Shown: one piece after another, positions 4,259 to 5,938 of the stretch
How positions within the stretch are numbered: the first letter of the stretch is position 1
Layout of the letters: each line of letters starts with the position of its first letter
DNA from: Microcaldota archaeon
Lineage (GTDB): Archaea; Micrarchaeota; Micrarchaeia; Anstonellales; VGKX01
Assembly: GCA_021823945.1 (NCBI GenBank)
Contig: JAKALW010000079.1
Coordinates: 1-5,938, forward strand
Direction: 5' to 3'
DNA: 5,938 nucleotides
Notes under the pieces: model-generated
Told to the model about the DNA's origin: nothing
What the model saw: the letters and a program-made list of their open reading frames with translations, nothing else
The model's database searches: none
Program-made: the position numbers and the translations under genes

Positions 4259-5938
4259 ATGTATCGGCGCAATAAGGATGAGGGGAGGAAATTGGGCAAT
4301 ACGCCAAAACCATTGCTGCATCTAGTGCTAATTTTCATGCTCCTTGCCGCCCAGTTGTCGTATGCCTACATACTCAACGCCACCATTGCGTCGGACAGCA
4401 CCGGCTTGCCGGTGGGGCTGTATTACGACACGAGCGCCAAGAACTTCCTTGACGGCACCACAAGCAACCCAAATGTAAAGCTGCGCGTCTATTATACTGT
4501 CTCCGGCGATGTGCCAAATGGCGCCTATGGCGGCTTCGCCTACTTGGTCAATTCGAGCTACTATGTGTTCACAACCACCACGAACGGCAATTACGGGCTT
4601 GATCCGTTCGGCTCCGAGCAGGGCAGCCCGGGCGCGTATTACAGGGACACAACCTCGGCCCTTGACACGCCCGGAGTATACCCAGCATATGTTTATGCCG
4701 TCATTTCCGCGAATTCTTCCGCAGACCCAAGTGACACTTTTGTTTACATACCCCAGTCAGGCGGCTGGCTTAGGGGCTCGATTACCGTGCCTTCCTTCGC
4801 ATCCACCTATAATCAGAACACCGGGCAGGTTACCCTGCTTGGCATGAGCTCCATCACAGGGACCTCAACAACCGGGCCGTCCAGCATAACCTCGGACAAC
4901 CAGCAGATTGCAATCGGCGTGTGCACTGACACCATAGGGCAGAACTGCTCCTCTTCAACGCTTACCACGCGGACTGGCACCGTGCTTCTCCAGACAGGCG
5001 TGACAGCGGCGCAGGCGAAGGCGCAGGCCCAGTCCAGGTACCTGGTCTACAACGGTTTTTCGACACAGTTCTATGTGGGCGTTGACTTGACATGCTCCGC
5101 GCCATCGTATTCGCCCTCCGGCACTGTCTACAACGGCGACAACCTCACGATAAGCACCATGGCGGCCAATGCGGGGAACGTCAACGCATCTACGCCGTTC
5201 AATGTCACGTTCTACAAGAACAGCATCAGCCCGTCAAATGTCCTTGGCTCGGTCCTTGTATCCGGCGAAATCCCGCCTGGCTCGTCAACTCCTGAAAGCA
5301 TTACCATCAACACTTCAATGTGGAACCTTTCAAACCCTTCCGACAGCCCGACCACTTTCTGGGTATCCTGCGACAGCTCCAATGTCCAAAACGAGATAAG
5401 CGAGTCCAACAACAATGCCTCGAGCCAGAAGACCATCTACAAAGTGGTCTACATGGACGTCTACGTTGACGGGAACCTCTCGACAAATTTCACGTACGCC
5501 GGCAGGCCTTACAATGTCACTGTCAATGTCTATGACTCAGCGGGCGGCTCGCACTTTGGCGACATAATCCAGGCTGCCGAATACAATGGCGTGAGCATAT
5601 TCGCCCCAATCCAGGTCTGGTCTGGCAATTCGTCAAATTATTCGCTCAAGCCCACAAGCATTGGCGTGGTCATGGCTAACGAGTCCGGCTCCGCGTCATT
5701 CGCAATCATCCCGACGGGCAACAAGACATACATATCAGACCCCGCGCTTTACGGCAACGCGCTTGGCCAGTATTATATATCCATCTCATCCTTCACGAGT
5801 TCCGGGACTGCCCTGAAATCAGTCAATATGACTGTGCTCAACCCGTCACTTCCGGACCCGGGCGCGCAAAAGACTGGCATTATCAATCAGGGCCAGGTCG
5901 CAAGCATCAACAACCTTGTAAACTCGCTGTACAATTAC
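4259..5938 (+). CDS. Secreted surface protein with CARDB-like domain, 3' end outside window
   Basis: The frame is open from ATG 4259 to the right edge, 560 codons, with no stop seen. The start is chosen because it gives a complete signal peptide: a charged MYRRNKDEGRK, a hydrophobic core at about 19-31, and a likely cut after SYA (residue 36). Residues about 37-270 are a beta-rich region of no family I know, with cysteines at 222 and 230 and a short helix, AAQAKAQAQSR (250-260). Residues about 275-390 look like a CARDB domain, an adhesion-type Ig-like fold, ending in SCDSSN and the characteristic ESNNN. Residues about 397-560 match the repeat domain of the preceding gene's product (VDGN, GRPYNVT, IIPTG, SDP, then a helix with NN). 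About 18 N-X-S/T sequons are present. The protein is probably exported and glycosylated, and likely expressed with its neighbour from the promoter near 2508. An adhesive or envelope role is inferred. Confidence 0.9.
   Translation, partial: MYRRNKDEGRKLGNTPKPLLHLVLIFMLLAAQLSYAYILNATIASDSTGLPVGLYYDTSAKNFLDGTTSNPNVKLRVYYTVSGDVPNGAYGGFAYLVNSSYYVFTTTTNGNYGLDPFGSEQGSPGAYYRDTTSALDTPGVYPAYVYAVISANSSADPSDTFVYIPQSGGWLRGSITVPSFASTYNQNTGQVTLLGMSSITGTSTTGPSSITSDNQQIAIGVCTDTIGQNCSSSTLTTRTGTVLLQTGVTAAQAKAQAQSRYLVYNGFSTQFYVGVDLTCSAPSYSPSGTVYNGDNLTISTMAANAGNVNASTPFNVTFYKNSISPSNVLGSVLVSGEIPPGSSTPESITINTSMWNLSNPSDSPTTFWVSCDSSNVQNEISESNNNASSQKTIYKVVYMDVYVDGNLSTNFTYAGRPYNVTVNVYDSAGGSHFGDIIQAAEYNGVSIFAPIQVWSGNSSNYSLKPTSIGVVMANESGSASFAIIPTGNKTYISDPALYGNALGQYYISISSFTSSGTALKSVNMTVLNPSLPDPGAQKTGIINQGQVASINNLVNSLYNY
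5081..5428 (+). other. CARDB-like domain region (residues 275-390)
   Basis: This segment has the CARDB (cell adhesion related domain found in bacteria) pattern: an opening VDLTC strand, a YNGDNLTIS strand, an AANAGN turn, FNVTFYKN, a PPGSS turn before an aromatic strand with TMWN-like character (INTSMWNL), and a closing VSCDSSN...ESNNNAS. The aspartate followed by E-S-N-N near the end is the most diagnostic part. Cys 279 and Cys 371 lie at opposite ends of the domain and could form a disulfide. The assignment is by eye. Confidence 0.65.
5447..5938 (+). repeat. Surface-domain copy 3, diverged (second secreted protein, residues 397-560)
   Basis: VYVDGNLST and GRPYNVTVNV align with VVIDGNATT and GMPINMTIVN of copy 1. 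FAIIPTGN, SDPALYGN, SVNMTV and a closing helical stretch (NQGQVASINNLVNSLYNY) follow in the same order and at similar spacing. It lacks the KIGNYS and SNVSN identities seen between copies 1 and 2, so it is a more distant paralogue. The window ends within or just after its helix. Confidence 0.55.

Noticed and set aside
4278..4294. ATG 4278 or TTG 4292 next to a strong GGAGG as start of the second secreted protein
   Set aside because: ATG 4278 is in another frame and soon meets a stop. TTG 4292 is only three bases after GGAGG. ATG 4259 is in frame and gives a complete charged N-terminus for the signal peptide.
4509..4847. Plus-strand 112-codon frame inside the second secreted-protein gene
   Set aside because: It is out of frame with a continuous coding frame that has a signal peptide and recognisable domains; its Thr/Pro/Arg composition is a frame shadow.

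Overview
This looks like chromosomal DNA from an archaeon. The best-supported gene (810-2255, minus) is a prolyl-tRNA synthetase of the archaeal/eukaryotic type: no editing insertion between motifs 2 and 3, a C-terminal zinc-type domain and a terminal tyrosine. AT-rich boxes about 25 bases ahead of starts or plausible transcription starts fit archaeal promoters. The two large plus-strand proteins are secreted and dense in N-glycosylation sequons, as archaeal surface proteins often are. Small secreted-protein families like these are common in DPANN lineages (Diapherotrites, Micrarchaeota, Woesearchaeota), but assigning a phylum from this window is a guess.

Layout. The left half is on the minus strand. 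proS (810-2255) is followed, after a 182-base gap with a hairpin at its stop codon, by an unrecognised gene whose start is at 627 and which runs off the left edge (209 codons visible). A 284-base divergent region (2256-2539) separates proS from the right half. It holds an A-rich proS leader with a small hairpin, a likely TATA box for each direction, and a 12-bp direct repeat just upstream of the rightward TATA box.

The right half is on the plus strand. It carries a secreted protein of 532 (or 525) residues (2540-4138), a 120-base spacer with three perfect copies of a 19-bp tandem repeat, and a second secreted protein starting at ATG 4259 and open to the right edge (560 codons visible). No good promoter is visible before the second, so the two are probably one transcription unit. 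The first contains two tandem copies of a roughly 165-residue domain (a beta-rich part with a PTG motif, then a short amphipathic helix). A third, more diverged copy lies at the right end of the second protein, after a CARDB-like domain. I do not recognise this domain as a named family. The pair looks like a small glycosylated cell-surface module, perhaps adhesive or envelope-structural.

The most interesting items are the domain shared by the neighbouring secreted proteins, the minisatellite that starts at the first protein's stop codon, the twin 12-bp sites before the surface-protein promoter, and the altered motif 3 and zinc-ligand spacing in ProRS. No RNA gene, transposase, CRISPR array or origin was seen.
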